Shown one piece after another: positions 31,991 to 42,703 of a stretch of DNA of 64,000 bases; position 1 is the first letter of the stretch, and each line of letters starts with the position of its first letter. The DNA is from Isoetes taiwanensis (taxonomy: Eukaryota > Streptophyta > Lycopodiopsida > Isoetales > Isoetaceae). The notes beneath the pieces are model-generated. The model did no database searches. It had not been told where the DNA came from and saw nothing but the letters and a program-made list of their open reading frames with translations. Both the position numbers and the translations under genes were made by a program. Where the stretch lies: the NCBI GenBank assembly GCA_021234155.1, contig JAJEKV010000002.1:8596811-8660810 (forward strand). Reading direction: 5' to 3'.

Positions 31991-33711
31991 AGTTTCCTGC
32001 AAGTAGACAGAGTAAGCCAGCAAGCAAAAACTATCTTGTCTAATATGTCAATATGAAATGGGCTTTACCAACGGCTTCAATTTGAACCTGCTTTGAAGAC
32101 AAATGAATCTAAGCTCTTGGTAATGTATAGGAGAAGCAACAATTGCAGATGTCTAAAGCAACAACACAAAGTCACAAAAAGAACTGCAAGAAGTGCCAGA
32201 TTTTTGCTTCCACACAAAAATGCACACAGAAACACATCTTGGCAAATGCTAAAGACCTTCCAGATAGAAGCTAACAATAATGCACAGTTATCCAAGGTAA
32301 TCCAGCACCCTTAAGAAAATAATTATCTCCTTAAGAAAACCATGTTCCTAAGCCTTCATCTTTACTTGTATGCTTAACTACGACACAGATAATGTCAACG
32401 TGGATAAATCTTCCTTTCAATGTTCATCAAAATAGAGCTTTCGTTCAAAATAAAACTTTCATTCTCCTGTCTGATGTAGATGCAAGAATTGAATGTATAG
32501 AGCATAAAACTATCACAGTAATTACAACGTCATAAATCTTTGAGTATTTATCTAGAGCAACCTTCTCATATTACCAGATAGCTTCCAAGTGCCATATGTA
32601 GAGACGAATTTCATCAGCATCTCTACTTTGAGATCTTCACATTGAGGAGAATGCAAAAGCAAGAAATTTAAGGGGAAGAATATTTGAGTCTTCAAGTTGA
32701 AAGATACGAAAAGCTCCTGATTGAACCATGAGGAAGGCACATGTGATTGCAAAGACTTGCAACAGCAGCCTCCCATCAGGATAGAATAGAAGCTTTGTCC
32801 TGCAAAATTACACCACCAAACCTAAAAAGAAAGCGACCATCTACTGCTTTTAAGCTAGAAAATAAGTGAAATAATGAAATGCCACATGATCCAAACTCTG
32901 TCTATAGATGTTAAGAAATGGCAAGTGCAATAATTACCTGAACCAAGACACTATATGCCTAAAAATTATCCACTGATCAAATACAGATTGAGGTATTACA
33001 CTGAGTAAACACCAAAAAATCTTGGGATTTTCCCAGCACCTAGAGCCAATCCGGAGAGAAAGCTGTATTGGCTGGAAATCATTGAGTTCAGAACCCTATA
33101 TTAGAATACAAAAACAAAAAGAAACAGAGTTATAGATTAAGAACTACGATTTCATGATACCATAAGATTGGTTTGGCTGGTGCCATGGAGAAGGAGCTTG
33201 AGGCCTTTAAGCAACTTCTTCAAATGACGCTCTGAGTAACTATGAAGTGATGGGGAAGAAAAATGACACCTTCAAAGCATGTCGCACAAAGCATGTCGTG
33301 AACTCCTTTGAAGCCTAAAATGCAAAGGAATCATGAACGTTCTGGCAGTTCTAAGCGCTGTCAATGCATTGATATACCTAATTTCTGCTCGATGGTACAG
33401 ATACAGATTGCCGACCGATCGATCTTCTAAAATTGAAAGATTGAGCCCAGCGAAAATACTGGAAAATAACCTGCCCAAACCATCGCCACAGGCGGCCGAA
33501 AGGAAATGTGAGGGAGCGCCAACATTCACTCCAAACAAATCGCTTCACCCGGAACCAAAACAGTCTGGCGGAGCTCCACCATCACCACCATTACAGAGAT
33601 GCAAGATTGGAGCTTCAGTCTGTCTTCCCAGTTAGCCGGTTCAAGCATCCCCGACCCACAACGCAGGTGACCTAACATTTACAGGGAAGAATAGGTTTTT
33701 AGCAGTCACTA
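31991..33711. other. No gene assigned
   Basis: A plus-strand 100-codon frame at 33,333-33,635 starts with a hydrophobic stretch (MNVLAVLSAVNALIYLISAR) that could be a membrane anchor, followed by a Pro/Ser/Lys-rich part. It overlaps an open minus-strand frame and has no family resemblance, so I leave it uncalled. The rest is AT-rich. Confidence 0.3.
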
Positions 33712-33751
33712 GCATATCCTAGGGATATTCTAGCATATACCTAGGATATGC
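33712..33751. repeat. Hairpin with perfect 12-bp arms
   Basis: GCATATCCTAGG (33,712-33,723) and CCTAGGATATGC (33,740-33,751) are perfect inverted repeats around a 16-base loop. The position is 13 bp left of the edge of the 1-kb duplication at 33,764, so it could mark a duplication boundary. Confidence 0.8.
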
Positions 33752-33787
33752 CAAAACTGGTTAACATCACAAAAGAAAATAGGATCA

Positions 33788-34024
33788 GTGGTGGAGAGGG
33801 AAACAACCTACGACAATTGTGCCATGGAATGCAGATGCTTCACGAGAAGACAAGCATGTGTGTATTGCTCAAAAGTCCAATGCTACAAATGCGTGAGAAT
33901 CCACAATTTGCAGATCAACTGGAATGAGGTTATAGAGTGGTCGTGCCAGGCGTCAAGCCAATTGGCTCGGACCATTAAATGGGAATTTATAGCGATCCAA
34001 AACATCGAAGGGCGCAACTCGTGA
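33788..34024 (+). CDS. Cysteine-rich hypothetical protein fragment (copy 1)
   Basis: A 78-codon frame identical in sequence to 40,661-40,897. Cysteines fall at about residues 11, 15, 17, 24, 27, 32 and 35, followed by a histidine at 39 (core VYCSKVQCYKCVRIHN). This suggests a small zinc-binding domain. The frame opens with GTG and continues upstream in frame without an ATG, so a start is not established and it is more likely a fragment of a longer transposon protein. A diverged relative at 9,203-9,391 keeps most of the same cysteines. I cannot name the family. Confidence 0.4.
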   Translation: MVERETTYDNCAMECRCFTRRQACVYCSKVQCYKCVRIHNLQINWNEVIEWSCQASSQLARTIKWEFIAIQNIEGRNS

Positions 34025-34563
34025 AAGTACACAAACGATATATGTTGGCATTGTTAATTACAAAAGGATGTTTTTGGATTTTTCCCAAGGAGGGCAAATT
34101 TTTAACACCATTTGATATATCATTATCATAAACTACATGTCACGTGTGGCATTTGTGAATTTTTCTTTTCGATAAGGATAATCAACTCCATGAATGAATG
34201 AATATCGATCGAAACTTGAAAACGTTTATTGGTATGATATTTCGAAGGCCTTAATGATTGGAACAAGTAATCCGGTTTGTTATATAATCGATTCTCTCTT
34301 AGATGTTTAACATTAATTCATCAGTTTAGGTATAGCTATCACATATTTTAAAAACAATTGGTTAGGCTACCTTCCTCAATAAAAATGCATAAGTTCACCT
34401 GGTTGCTCTATTAAATGCATTTTGTTCACCATTGATGCAATAAATCAAACATATTGTGATGCATGCCATGCTATTGCAGAAACATCAATAATTGGCATTT
34501 TCATTATCTGTTGGAGAAGTGTTAATATGTCAGCGTATTAGGGTATTGGCTATTCTCTTGATA

Positions 34564-34565
<2 letters not shown>

Positions 34566-34603
<38 letters not shown>

Positions 34604-34774
34604 AAGGATCAAATTAATTAATATTAATACAGAGTAGGTACAAGAAGAGCAATACTGGGGTACTCCTGCCCAAGCAACCACGCTCGAGTGAGGACCCGAG
34701 CTGTACGTAGACCTAATTATGACTCAAGAAACAAACCTGCCATTGCTGTGTACAATGAGGAGGGTCCTTTTCCA
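34566..34774 (-). mobile_element. LINE 3' tail, truncated (copy 1)
   Basis: A 37-base T-run (poly(A) on the minus strand) is followed by GAAGGATCAAATTAATTAAT and then 3'-UTR sequence identical to 41,457-41,628, where it continues into LINE coding sequence. Only about 170 bp of the element are present. Because the cut lies at the edge of the 1-kb duplication, this is a duplicated piece and not an independent insertion. Confidence 0.8.
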
Positions 34775-34869
34775 CTACTAACTTGCTAAAACTAACTTAG
34801 TTTCTTCACAGCTAAGCTTCAACTAGAGCTACTAAATATCATCTACAAGTAATGAACACAATAAAATAG
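34775..34869. other. Spacer
   Basis: AT-rich, contains AACAAATATCATCTGTAAG-type short repeats. Nothing else is seen. Confidence 0.4.
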
Positions 34870-35423
34870 CTAACAAATATCATCTGTAAGTAATGAACAC
34901 AACCAGAATGGAACTAAAATCTGTATCTCGCCATAAAACAAGAGACCATAAAAAGTAGGTTGACCGTTACCTGGTATTTTTATTTTAGAATTAACATCCT
35001 TGACCTTCATATTTGATGTCACATTAGAGTGTACATACTCTTGTGAAGACGATTTATCAGCAATGATAAGTGCATTCATTTCAGGAACAAGACTTCCTGT
35101 GTCATTTTCTAACTCATCATCCGCATTATTGTTAGAAATTGTTCTACTTCTTGTTGCTGATTTTGCATAACTATAAAAGCTCATCCAATTGATTTCACAC
35201 TAGTGCAATGTAAGAAGAATGCTCCAGCCAATGCTTGGGGTACCTGCCCTCCAAGAACCTTGTTACGCTCATGTATTTTTTTGTAAAATGAGAGGAACTC
35301 ATCCTTCCAGTTTTTCTTCAATAACTTGAACATATAACAGGCCTTGCCAGTTAACTTTGGACCCCACAATTTCCGCATTTCGTTGTCATCGACATGCTTT
35401 CCCTCTAAATTATACAACCCCAT
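34870..35423 (-). pseudogene. Unidentified gene relic, two overlapping frames
   Basis: The first frame (35,423 to 35,181) reads MGLYNLEGKHVDDNEMRKLW and KLLKKNWKDEFLSFYKKIHE. The second (35,184 to 34,870) begins MSFYSYAKSATRSRTISNNN and is Asp/Asn/Ser-rich. They overlap by four bases in different frames, which fits one coding exon broken by a frameshift. Composition is protein-like and unlike the surrounding DNA. The family is not recognised. A transposon second protein is possible but there is no motif to support it. Confidence 0.35.
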
Positions 35424-36254
35424 GTAGCTTAAATCTTTCTTCGCTTAACTCAGAAATTGCATGACTTGGAACAACTTCCATGCCTCAGAAACTTATCTGC
35501 ATATGCTATAATTTGCATTAAACCATTAGCATTCAATGAAGGAAATACTTATAAAACGATAGAAATCAAGATTGCAGGTTATAATAGCTAATTTAGTGGC
35601 ACCACAAGGTCATGCAACATTGAAGAATAAATCTGCTATGGCCTAAATACACCAGGAAGTTGAGAAGCAACATACAAATGAAAATGCCAGGTATTCTAGA
35701 AGTGGTCAAGCAAAGTAGAAATAAGCAATGATGTGCAAAGAAATTGAATAATTATATTTCCAAGATAATTTACTTCGCAATGGAGGAAGGAAAAATTAGG
35801 CTCCAACGGATTCCCGGCTCCAACTGTGCTTCCAAAGTAGAAAGCTGCACCAAGATTACAGTAAAGAACAAAATTTTGAGCATTCTCCATTTTTTACCGT
35901 TCAGATTCTCCTATTATTCTAGGAAAAAACTAAAAACACATTCTTTTTTTAGAATCCATACCATGCAATGACAAGGAGGAAGTGACAGACACAGGGATTC
36001 GTGTATGAGATTGAAGCAAGAGGGAGACAAAGAATTCGGATGCAACAATTCCCTTCCATTTTGGTTTCTTGCTATTTCCATCGAAGAGCATACCATCCGT
36101 AATTGTCGGAATTCAAATTCACAATGCGCCAAAAAAAGTAATTTCTCGCTATTTTCTTGAACTAATTTCTAACTACATTTCTACCTATTTTATAGCTCGA
36201 AAACAAATTAATCGAGACATTACACCATGCTTTTACCCACCTAGCTATGAAATC
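35424..36254. other. No gene recognised
   Basis: AT-rich. Short frames on both strands overlap each other and show no domain. Confidence 0.4.
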
Positions 36255-36640
36255 CATACCCCTGGCTATTGAGTATATGATCTACTAAGGATAGCCAAAC
36301 AAACTATAAACATGTATTGGGCACAATTTGCAGTCTCAATACACCATTTATCAGTATTCAACTACCAAGTCTTAGAAGGATTATATATTACTGGGATAGC
36401 ACAGCGGGCACGACCATAACACATTTGTCGAATGCCTGTGAGGATTGAGGAGGAAGGAGGATAGGATGTGTGTGATATTAGGACACATTCCTGCTGAGTA
36501 AAGTAAGTTGCATAACTAAGAAAAGTGAGTTCCCATATCCATAGCCAACACGGCACACGCGCTCTTGCATTTTATAAGACATTAGTTAGTTAAAGCCTCA
36601 TCAATCCGATGGCAGCCAACCCTTGCATCAACTTAAATGG
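36255..36640 (-). repeat. Inverted copy of repeat M plus copia LTR-related sequence
   Basis: The reverse complement matches 1,230-1,570 and 8,130-8,500, including the LTR phrase TAGTTAGTTAAAGCCTCATC on the plus strand. It keeps the same order of parts, confirming that LTR-related sequence and repeat M move together. Confidence 0.65.
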
Positions 36641-37625
36641 AATCTACCCTTTTGATCTTTGAGTCCCTAAATACTCGTGCGCTTTTAATTCGCTTCTTGA
36701 TCTTGCGGACTCCAATCAATAATAGCCACTTATGTACCCCTTACCCAAACCCCCACTTGGATGGAGACACCCCTCAAGCCACAGCCCAAACCCAGGCCCA
36801 GGCCCAGGCCCCGACTGCTGCCCACGCATGCCCCCAAGCCACCAATCTTAGACAGGACGAGGCCGCCCAGGAGAATCAAGCGGATGGTCCCCCACGTAAA
36901 CGGCTCCAACCAGATGGCAAGAACAAGGGAGAGGCCACTTCCATGAAGAGAGAGGCACGGGCAAAGGCCCAATTAGCAAGATCGAATCGAGAGGAGATTG
37001 GTTGTTGTTCAGACTCGATGGCAGACCAGGCACAAACGACGGCCTTGAAAAAACTGGAGGCAGGAATCGCATGCAAGAGGACGTGAATTGCAGACCTGGC
37101 AGAAGAGGTCTAGTCCTCGGCACCCCATGTTCTTAGAAGACAACTGGCAGCAGAGAGGCAGCGGATTGCAGAGATGGAGACCCGTACACAACAACTGGAA
37201 GACGACATCCGTTAGGCACACTTAGAAAGACAACAGCAGAAGCAAGATCTTGTTGACCTGTGGGCTCGTGTGGATTCCCTCTCCACCATCATAGAGACCA
37301 TGGCACAAAATAGGCAGCATGCTGATCAAGAGACAAGGGCAACCATCTCCCGCCTCAAATCAGAAGTCGCAGAGGCCGCCACCACCATGTGAAGCATGCA
37401 GACTGCCTTTGAAGCGAGTCAGTCGGAATTGAGAGCGCGTTAGAGGAAGGCCGAGGCATGAGACTAGGAGTTGCAGGGGCTTCGGGCAACCGTCGTCCAG
37501 TAAGACAAGTGCCTTCATGCGGAAGCCCATGAACAATTGCGGCAATGCACACATGAATTGGCAAGACAGCGGCAATTCAACGGAGCTCGGCTTTTCAACT
37601 CTGAGAAGGCGAGGCCACGGCCACC
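36640..37625 (+). pseudogene. Coiled-coil/charged ORF relic, GC-rich (possible retroelement gag)
   Basis: One frame can be followed for about 320 codons through several stops. It has a Pro/Gln/Ala-rich N-terminal part (QAQAQAPTAAHACPQATN), a basic segment (MKREARAKAQLARSNREE), then a long helical, Gln/Glu/Arg-rich coiled coil (MADQAQTTALKKLEAGI, AAERQRIAEMETRTQQLE, LVDLWARVDSLSTIIETMAQ, ATISRLKSEVAEAATTM). Stops are TGA or TAG where CGA or CAG would fit, so the decay looks like deamination of methylated cytosines. Plant LTR retroelements can carry such coiled-coil gag-like ORFs, but no zinc knuckle or protease is seen, so the class is inference. It ends near 37,625, followed by a GC-rich unassigned tail. 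Confidence 0.5.
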
Positions 37626-38150
37626 CGGGACATGATAGATCCACATGCCCGCCCGGCCGCAAGTAAGGCGCCAACCGAGGCTGGCCCACCCGCGCATCAT
37701 CAAAGCGCCACCCACAGGCCACAACCCATGCCCGCACATGTAAGCGGCCGAATACATGTAGCCACCACGAGCCAGAGCGACCACCTCGAGTTCGGGGAGG
37801 CGGGAGACCACGGGGAGCCGCAATGTGGTGGTGTGCGGCTTTGGAGGAGGATCTGAGGAGAGCATCTCATCAGCAGAGCTCGGAACCACGGATCACGGCG
37901 GAGATGACATTCTACTGCGCCCCTACACATTGTTAGGCGACCGCATAATGGGGCCCGGCTAGCCAGTCCCCGGTAGTCATCTTCTGATCGTCGGGGGCAG
38001 CGCAAGAAGCGAAGCAACCATTCTCCGCCAAGGCAAAGGCGGTTGAAGGGGGCGCCTTATGCGTGGGCCGGGGATCGACTCACAGCACAATAGCAGGACC
38101 ATAGGCATGAGTTGGAGAAAGAATATACTAATGTGGTAAGGGGCGGTACT
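37626..38150. other. GC-rich tail of the preceding element; no gene recognised
   Basis: Frames are open on both strands because of high GC, and none shows a domain. The tract ends with a doubled TACTAATGTGGTAAG phrase at 38,128-38,160, after which AT-rich repeat S begins. Confidence 0.4.
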
Positions 38151-38164
38151 AATGTGGTAAGCTT

Positions 38165-38377
38165 CTAAAACATATGCTTTTCTATAAATATAGGGAAGGG
38201 AGGAATTTGAAATACCATGTGCAATCTATGTATCAGCAAGTCATTGGAAAATGGAATGGCTTCACATAACGTATCTGCATCATCCCTAATCCATGCTGCA
38301 CTGCTTAATTTGAATAGCTTCAATGGCAGACTAGAATAAATACATATTGTAACATCTTCCCTAATCTGGATTTGCAC
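38165..38377 (-). repeat. Repeat S (inverted copy)
   Basis: The minus strand reads SSLPLKLFKLSSAAWIRDDA, related to 13,262-13,445 and 22,196-22,384. It lies downstream of the PPR fragment in the same relative order as at 13 kb, so LRR, PPR and S formed a unit before duplication. Confidence 0.6.
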
Positions 38378-38439
38378 CTATTACAAGAAAAATGCAGTTA
38401 TTATTGTCCATGAAGTTATTAGTTCTAGTGCCTCCTTGT

Positions 38440-38760
38440 GGTAGCATTATTTTCCATGCATGTCAACAAGGGCAGCATCAATAGCTACATGCATCATTAA
38501 ATTGCAACTTGAAGAAGAAGCATGCAATCTTTTCCCTTCCTCTAGTCTTTAGCTTGCATTTCTTGAAACAACATCATAGCTTTCTCATCTTCCTTAGTCT
38601 GGACATAGACAGCAATTATGGCATATAACCGATTTCTTAGGCTATCAAAGGCAACCTTTGCATCTAGGTCACTACTGCACTTGCCATACATCTTAGTAAC
38701 AATTGCCTCACAATGTCCATCACAACTTCACTATGCAACCTGCAGGCATGTATCCATCAA
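38440..38760 (-). pseudogene. PPR protein fragment (copy c, least decayed)
   Basis: On the minus strand: TKMYGKCSSDLDAKVAFDSL, then YAIIAVYVQTKEDEKAM, QEMQAK and GKRLHA. This includes the MYGKCS phrase at the end of one PPR and the A-x-x-x-F-D-x-L part of the next, which copies a and b have lost. The deletion between QEMQAK and GKRLHA is already present, so it predates the duplications. Codons remain broken by stops. Confidence 0.7.
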
Positions 38761-39031
38761 CATTCCAACATATCTGCAAGACAAGCATAAGCATAAAGCA
38801 TGCATGTGAATGATCCATTGTCCCGTTCCACGTCTTCAATTGCATTGCTCTGAGCACCTGTATTTATCAATAATCTATGCAACCATAATGCTAACATTTA
38901 TATTCTGAAAAAGAATATAAACATTTTTAATTCATTATAACAAAGTCAATCATGATAAACTACACAAAGATTGGGTTCCAAATATCAGAATTACTGCAAG
39001 CCCACACGCCACATTGTGGCCCATGCCTTTA

Positions 39032-39316
39032 CTATTTCCAAAAATTTCTAATTGAAGACAAACATGATATGATTGTCCGTCCTGAATAGGGTGATCGCGC
39101 GTGATTGCGTAGTCCCAGGTTGCCTTTGAAGCTAGATGCCCCTATGTAATTGAAGGCAAATCCTTGTGGGATCTTCCCACTAAGATTATTGTTTGACACA
39201 TTGAGCCCAACCCAAATTGTATCTCTAAATGCTAGTGCTTTTGGAATATGGCCTGATAATTTGTTGTTGGACATGTTAATAGAATTTATCATATCTGCAA
39301 GGCTAGAAGGAATGCC
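39032..39316 (-). pseudogene. LRR receptor-like protein fragment (copy c, least decayed)
   Basis: The minus strand reads GIPSSLADMINSINMSNNKL, SGHIPKALAFRDTI, LNVSNNNLSGKIPQGF and IGASSFKGN, that is two leucine-rich repeats with the consensus LSGKIP and the juxtamembrane cap. The cap cysteine is lost (GLRNHA in place of GLCDHP). The sequence is cut at about 39,316, where GC-rich sequence begins. No transmembrane segment or kinase is present. Confidence 0.8.
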
Positions 39317-39977
39317 ACTGTGACGCTCCCTACATCTATACGATGCTCCCATCGTACCAATACGGGAATTCCCCTCCCATGGTAACTACATCACCATGGT
39401 AAGGCCCTCCGTCATACTCGGACGACTTGGGATGGCCAAATGCTGGGCGAGGAACACGGAGGTGTCATTCGTCCCACGTCCTCTATGGAAAATCCTATAC
39501 AGTGGAAGCATACATACACGTTAGCATACAATAGTCATGCTAAAATAATATACCACCACGAAGGGTGGCCCATCCATCATCATCAACGAAAAGACAGTAC
39601 AACCATAATAACATGAAATGAACACCATGACAAGGCGCGACCCTGGGCTCAGTCTCCAAGGGGTCAACCGACGGTCAGGGTCTTAAGATATCAACAGACG
39701 GAAGTATAACATGGCGTTGGCTGGCATAAGACAATGGCTAGGGTAGTCCACTCCATCCGCCCCTCCTGTGCACACTTTGCAGATAGGCTAAATCATGCTA
39801 TGACGTGCTTGTAGCCCTCCGGAGATGCAATCCCAAGGAATCACCCTACGGGACTAATCCGGGTTACATCTCCCCGGTCCGATGAGGCAGGTCAGAGAGG
39901 CGTCTCCTCCCCGAGCATGACGGATCTCTGGGTGTGCTAGAGAACACGTGCCGCATCAGCGACCCCCCCATCCATAA
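39317..39977. other. GC-rich segment, probably LTR-retroelement derived
   Basis: Compositionally distinct (many CCC and GGG). It begins TGACGCTCCCTACATC and contains TTCCCCTCCCATGGTAAC. It has no frames with a domain. Sharp edges to the LRR fragment on the left and to the copia LTR start fragment on the right indicate a nested insertion. The class is not determined. Confidence 0.3.
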
Positions 39978-40075
39978 GCAAGAGACACGACTTTAGTGCC
40001 ATATAAGCACGCCGCTTGGCATGCCACCTCAGCATGTAACTTGATTTATATGATCACTAATATTATATTCTAACA
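39978..40075 (-). mobile_element. Copia LTR start fragment with its original flank
   Basis: The minus strand begins TGTTAGAATATAATATTAGT at 40,075 and follows the LTR of 25,657 for about 97 bp. The right flank (GCAATTAATAAAGTAGACAA) is not a purine tract, so this is a 5' LTR or solo LTR. The same flank sits beside the deleted LTR fragments at 890-932 and 7,785-7,830. Confidence 0.7.
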
Positions 40076-40322
40076 GCAATTAATAAAGTAGACAAACATT
40101 GACGAAATTTTGAGGGGCATTCAACATTTGCTTAGTCGGATGGAAAGAGACGTTTTTTTGACCTTAAATGAAAAAAAAAATCTTTAGGTTGCGACATGGA
40201 AGGCTGCATTCTAGACCACTGAGTATCTTCGTCATTTCTGCTAGCATGCTCACTTTTGTATTCGAACAGATCCATCACCTTGCACCTCCACAGTTTTGCT
40301 CATACTCACACAAGAGATTATG
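40076..40322. repeat. Dispersed repeat shared with 44,755-44,960
   Basis: CCTTAAATGAAAAAAAAAAT ... GCGACATGGAAGGCTGCATT and TCACCTTGCACCTCCACAG occur in both places in the same orientation. No gene. Confidence 0.65.
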
Positions 40323-40465
40323 GAATATGAAATAGAGGGACTCGAACCACTATAGGGTTCGTTTAAGGTTTCTGAATATGAAATATGGGGGCTCGAATCT
40401 CTACCAAAATTTGTTAATAGATTGCTTTGACTAATACACCAGCAAGTTAACGTAGTTATTCATTC
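40323..40465 (-). mobile_element. SINE candidate with two B boxes (copy 2)
   Basis: GGTTCGAGTCCC (plus 40,337-40,348) matches the pol III B box exactly on the minus strand, and AGATTCGAGCCCCC (plus 40,387-40,398) is a second, one-base variant. Both are followed by TATTTCATATT. It is the better copy of 8,914-9,060, and both are followed by the same flank that leads into the cysteine-rich fragment. Confidence 0.5.
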
Positions 40466-40636
40466 TATTAGATCTATGCTTTTTTTCATAATAACCCATT
40501 CAATTGTTTTAGATGTATAGTCTATGGTTTCAGCAATAGTCAGTTATACATCCATATCAAATCCCTCTAGAACCACATATTATTGTGCTACATATTTAGA
40601 TCAAGCGCCGAAACTGGTTAAGGAGCCAATAGAAAC

Positions 40637-41628
40637 ACATCACAAAAGAAAATAGGATCAGTGGTGGAGAGGGAAACAACCTACGACAATTGTGCCATGG
40701 AATGCAGATGCTTCACGAGAAGACAAGCATGTGTGTATTGCTCAAAAGTCCAATGCTACAAATGCGTGAGAATCCACAATTTGCAGATCAACTGGAATGA
40801 GGTTATAGAGTGGTCGTGCCAGGCGTCAAGCCAATTGGCTCGGACCATTAAATGGGAATTTATAGCGATCCAAAACATCGAAGGGCGCAACTCGTGAAAG
40901 TACACAAACGATATATGTTGGCATTGTTAATTACAAAAGGATGTTTTTGGATTTTTCCCAAGGAGGGCAAATTTTTAACACCATTTGATATATCATTATC
41001 ATAAACTACATGTCACGTGTGGCATTTGTGAATTTTTCTTTTCGAGAAGGATAATCAACTCCACGAATGAATGAATATCGATCGAAACTTGAAAACGTTT
41101 ATTGGTATGATATTTCGAAGGCCTTAATGATTGGAACAAGTAATCCGGTTTGTTATATAATCGATTCTCTCTTAGATGTTTAACATTAATTCATCAGTTT
41201 AGGTATAGCTATCACATATTTTAAAAACAATTGGTTAGGCTACCTTCCTCAATAAAAATGCATAAGTTCACCTGGTTGCTCTATTAAATGCATTTTGTTC
41301 ACCATTGATGCAATAAATCAAACATATTGTGATGCATGCCATGCTATTGCAGAAACATCAATAATTGGCATTTTCATTATCTGTTGGAGAAGTGTTAATA
41401 TGTCAGCGTATTAGGGTATTGGCTATTCTCTTGATATCTTTTTTTTTTTTTTTTTTGAAGGATCAAATTAATTAATATTAATACAGAGTAGGTACAAGAA
41501 GAGCAATACTGGGGTACTCCTGCCCAAGCAACCACGCTCGAGTGAGGACCCGAGCTGTACGTAGACCTAATTATGACTCAAGAAACAAACCTGCCATTGC
41601 TGTGTACAATGAGGAGGGTCCTTTTCCA
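40637..41628 (+). repeat. 1-kb direct duplication, copy 2
   Basis: Copy of 33,764-34,774. Here the sequence on the left continues into the SINE/repeat flank also present at 8.9-9.2 kb, and on the right into LINE coding sequence. This copy is therefore the donor-like, more complete arrangement. Confidence 0.9.
40661..40897 (+). CDS. Cysteine-rich hypothetical protein fragment (copy 2)
   Basis: Identical in protein sequence to 33,788-34,024 (see there for the cysteine pattern). In this copy the upstream frame can be read further left as LVKEPIETHHK, with a break where copy 9,203 reads KWREKIGPVV, indicating a short deletion. No ATG start. Confidence 0.4.
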   Translation: MVERETTYDNCAMECRCFTRRQACVYCSKVQCYKCVRIHNLQINWNEVIEWSCQASSQLARTIKWEFIAIQNIEGRNS

Positions 41629-42703
41629 GATAGCTGCCTTGAACTGCACTTTCCGAGGGGACGCCAGGTAGGAAAGGTAAAATTTGTATCTCAACTGAGG
41701 GATCAAAGCACCCGATTGCACCTCTTCATTCTTGAACACCTTCATGCGTCGCCGCGCAGGCACAATCGGCTTATGGAAAACTATCGAATGAGACAGCGAC
41801 TGATGAAGCAAAAACCATGCCAGGTGAGTCGAGCGCATTCTCGAGAACCGCAAAGATGAACTTGGAAATCAGGACCTTGCTATGGAGAGAGAGATCTAAG
41901 ATGCCGAGGCCACCTGCAGCTTTGGGACGCACGCATTTCCACCAGGCAACCTTGACGACTGCCCCTTCCTCATTGCCTCCCCATATGAAGTTAGAATCAT
42001 GAAGGAAATTTCTCGAACCTTGCTTTCTGGCGCCAGGATGATAGACGGCATATAAATATGTGTTGAGCATAAAATGAACTTCGCCACTGTGACCCTACCG
42101 GCCATGGAAAGTTTTTCCCCCTTCCACCAATTAAGGTGCCGACGCAATCCCAGCAAAATGTCCTCCCAAATACCTGCTGCCGAAATGTCAATGGCGAACA
42201 AGATACCCAAGAGCCTAGAGCATGTGCCCTGTGGCTGCGTCCGCCAAGGAAATTGGGACAAGACGCGGGCATGGGGTCTGCGGCTGGCCACAACGTCGAG
42301 CACTTCGTCCAATTCATTAGGCAGCCTGCGGCAATAGAGAATGTGTCCAGAAGCTCCTTCGTATTTAAGAGATTCCTTTCATCAGCCTGTAGGAAAAGAA
42401 AGGAGTCATCGACATCTTGACTTCAATCGCAATGGCCGTGCGCCATCCTCAACCCCTCCATAACACCCACCTCCAGCGTCGGGTCAATAACTGCGAGAGG
42501 GCTTCTGCAACAATGGTGAATAGGTAGGGTGCCAAAGGGCATCCCTGGCGAACTCCACGTCCCACACTAAGTGTCATGCGGGATTTTGCAAAGGAATCAG
42601 AACAGAAAAAACAAAACAAAAAAGCCAAGGAAACTGTATGCCAAGACAAGAATCCCTTGAACATCAGAAAGAATACATGAGGTCTCACAAGAAGCTGAGA
42701 CAC
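41439..42703 (-). pseudogene. L1-like LINE with 3' tail and RT (copy 2)
   Basis: Runs from a shared 5' truncation near 42,700 to a poly(A) tail (18 T at plus 41,439-41,456). GRGVRQGCPLAPYLFTIVAE is intact at 42,520-42,590. The region with YADD is disrupted between 42,410 and 42,450. The thumb and C-terminal frames (WWKGEKLSMAGRVTVAKFIL, WWKCVRPKAAGGLGILDLSL) follow. Relative to copy 1 about 300-400 bp near the C-terminus are deleted at 41,752, but the 3' UTR and tail are kept. The final frame ends ... WKRTLLIVHSNGRFVS before a stop. The tail sequence GAAGGATCAAATTAATTAAT is typical of plant L1 ends. Confidence 0.85.

Larger units (their letters stand above)
33764..34774 (+). repeat. 1-kb direct duplication, copy 1
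   Basis: From ACATCACAAAAGAAAATAGG to GGAGGGTCCTTTTCCA this is repeated at 40,637-41,628 at an offset of 6,873 before the T-run. The copies are nearly identical. The main difference is the T-run, 37 T here against 18 T there, which accounts for the whole length difference of 19 bp. The duplication ends inside a LINE 3' region. Confidence 0.9.

Noticed and set aside
33333-33635. 100-codon plus-strand frame with an N-terminal hydrophobic stretch as a secreted or membrane protein
   Set aside because: An equally long frame is open on the opposite strand and there is no family resemblance or second copy.
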